Shown piece after piece: positions 63,186 to 64,000 of a stretch of DNA of 64,000 nt (position 1 is the first letter of the stretch; the number at the start of each line of letters is the position of its first letter). A program made the position numbers and the translations under genes. Source of the stretch: Psilocybe azurescens (taxonomy: Eukaryota; Basidiomycota; Agaricomycetes; Agaricales; Agrocybaceae); assembly GCA_023853785.1 (NCBI GenBank), contig JAJIRX010000557.1:434001-498000 (forward strand), read 5' to 3'. The notes beneath the pieces are model-generated. The model was not told where the DNA came from and did no database searches. It worked only from the letters and a program-made list of their open reading frames with translations.

Positions 63186-63740
63186 GGAAAGATTGTGGAA
63201 AGATAAGCTGTGGAAGGGAAGTAGGAAGAAAACCGGAGTCAACGTTGTGTACCAGCCACCCAAGCCCCTATTGATGATATGGGAATTACTCAGTTAGCAC
63301 AAAAGATGCAAGAAGCTCGCCATTGCCCGGGTACGATTCAACTGGTATTTATTCATCACTTCAAAGAGTGGTACTCGGCCGACGGCAACCTTGCCGACAC
63401 TATTAAAATTTCAATTTGGTTTTGCTCAATTTTAAAGCTAGCAAATCCTGGATCCCATTTACACAATGCCAGGGAGTGCCAGGGCCAACAATGTACTGTT
63501 AGTATGAGTACAGCAGCGACTCCTATGAATCGTCAGTATCTTCTTATCTACTTCTGTCTAATTGAAATATTGAAATAGCGAGTCGACTTGACGTGAAAAT
63601 GCAATGCGATCATCGTCCAGATTCCAAATTGCTAGGCAAGCTTGTCGTTATGGTCAATGGCACTGAGTATCAAATGAGAAATTATATATTGTACAAAAAA
63701 ATACATGTAGGAATGATAATAATCCAATTTCTGTCCACAA
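63186..63740. other. Intergenic region near the right edge
   Basis: Between two minus-strand genes. The plus-strand open frame at 63279-63578 has no recognisable content. It should contain the PLP-enzyme promoter. Confidence 0.35.
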
Positions 63741-64000
63741 CTAGTAAATATGAGGCGCACCGCTGTTGTATGATGTCGAAGGTGATGAAGTATACCCCGC
63801 ATTGCCACCAGATTCCATTTGCAGGAGACCAGAGTCCCGCATAAATGACATCCACTGCTCGTCTATCCCAGATTCTCCAGTCATCATCATTCCGAGGTCG
63901 ACCAAGGAGCTATCTGAAGGATCGGCTTTGATCTCTACTTCTACCACTTGTCCATTTTGCTGATATGGATTGGTATTCGTGAAAGGTAAAAATTCAGACG
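63741..64000 (-). CDS. C-terminus of a probable fungal transcription factor (partial)
   Basis: The stop is at 63741-63743 and the open frame runs off the right edge. The visible tail (FTNTNPYQQNGQVVEVEIKA, DEQWMSFMRDSGLLQME, then Ser/Gly/Asn-rich) resembles the end of Zn2Cys6 regulators with a fungal-specific domain, whose bodies often end in a DEQW(x)nF(M/L)RD-like motif. The DNA-binding domain lies outside the window, so the call rests on this tail only. Confidence 0.45.
   Translation of the reverse strand, partial: SEFLPFTNTNPYQQNGQVVEVEIKADPSDSSLVDLGMMMTGESGIDEQWMSFMRDSGLLQMESGGNAGYTSSPSTSYNSGAPHIY

Overview
This is eukaryotic DNA from a filamentous fungus, almost certainly an agaricomycete (mushroom-type) basidiomycete. 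Genes are compact and lie on both strands, broken by many 45-60 bp introns with GTRNGT-like donors and CAG/TAG acceptors. An F-box protein of the type greatly expanded in Agaricomycetes is present, along with Dicer, an ENA-type P-ATPase and two Zn2Cys6 regulators. No prokaryotic signals, CRISPR arrays, rRNA or convincing tRNA were seen. All gene models were spliced by eye and exon edges are approximate.

Layout. 0.3-5.0 kb: dynamin-like nuclear GTPase (minus). 5.0-6.5 kb: two strong palindromes and a weak ORF. 6.5-9.0 kb: unknown proteins (minus). 10.0-12.4 kb: MFS permease. 12.8-14.3 kb: acetyl-CoA acetyltransferase. 14.7-15.4 kb: ATG10, divergent from ribosomal protein eS1 (15.5-16.5 kb). 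16.8-17.5 kb: adenine phosphoribosyltransferase, tail-to-tail with an EDEM-type GH47 mannosidase (17.6-21.1 kb). 21.3-22.5 kb: a protein with two ZNRD2-type zinc ribbons. 22.9-25.1 kb: unknown protein with seven exact 84-bp repeats. 25.2-26.4 kb: probable nucleolar protein. 26.7-27.5 kb: membrane protein. 27.8-29.4 kb: ankyrin-like protein. 29.8-35.7 kb: Dicer. 35.75-36.1 kb: COX8. 36.2-36.75 kb: foldback element. 36.9-41.1 kb: ENA-type ATPase. 41.9-44.7 kb: aldehyde dehydrogenase. 45.5-46.3 kb: Zn2Cys6 regulator. 47.2-50.9 kb: proteasome alpha2, 1-Cys peroxiredoxin and SSU72, all minus. 51.4-54.5 kb: F-box gene split by a 1.4-kb insertion. 55.0-56.3 kb: syntaxin-18/UFE1. 56.4-57.7 kb: TVP38. 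57.8-59.3 kb: LOA1-type acyltransferase. 59.6-61.1 kb: two-RRM SR protein. 61.4-63.2 kb: cystathionine-synthase/lyase-type PLP enzyme. 63.7 kb to the edge: C-terminus of a probable regulator.

Most genes are housekeeping functions (translation, proteolysis, ER quality control, secretion, autophagy, mRNA 3'-end processing, redox) with no sign of a metabolic cluster. Three neighbours act in membrane traffic or lipid supply (UFE1, TVP38, LOA1), and TVP38/LOA1 share a 70-bp divergent promoter.

Two things stand out. First, about fifteen apparent single-base indels, nearly all one base missing from a short homopolymer, break otherwise well-conserved reading frames (Dicer, ENA ATPase, EDEM, GTPase and others), while many neighbours read clean. 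Unpolished sequence is the likeliest cause. Second, there are structured non-coding or mobile elements: a TIR element that splits the F-box gene and whose removal restores the frame, a nested foldback between COX8 and the ATPase, and paired perfect palindromes near 5.45-5.53 kb.
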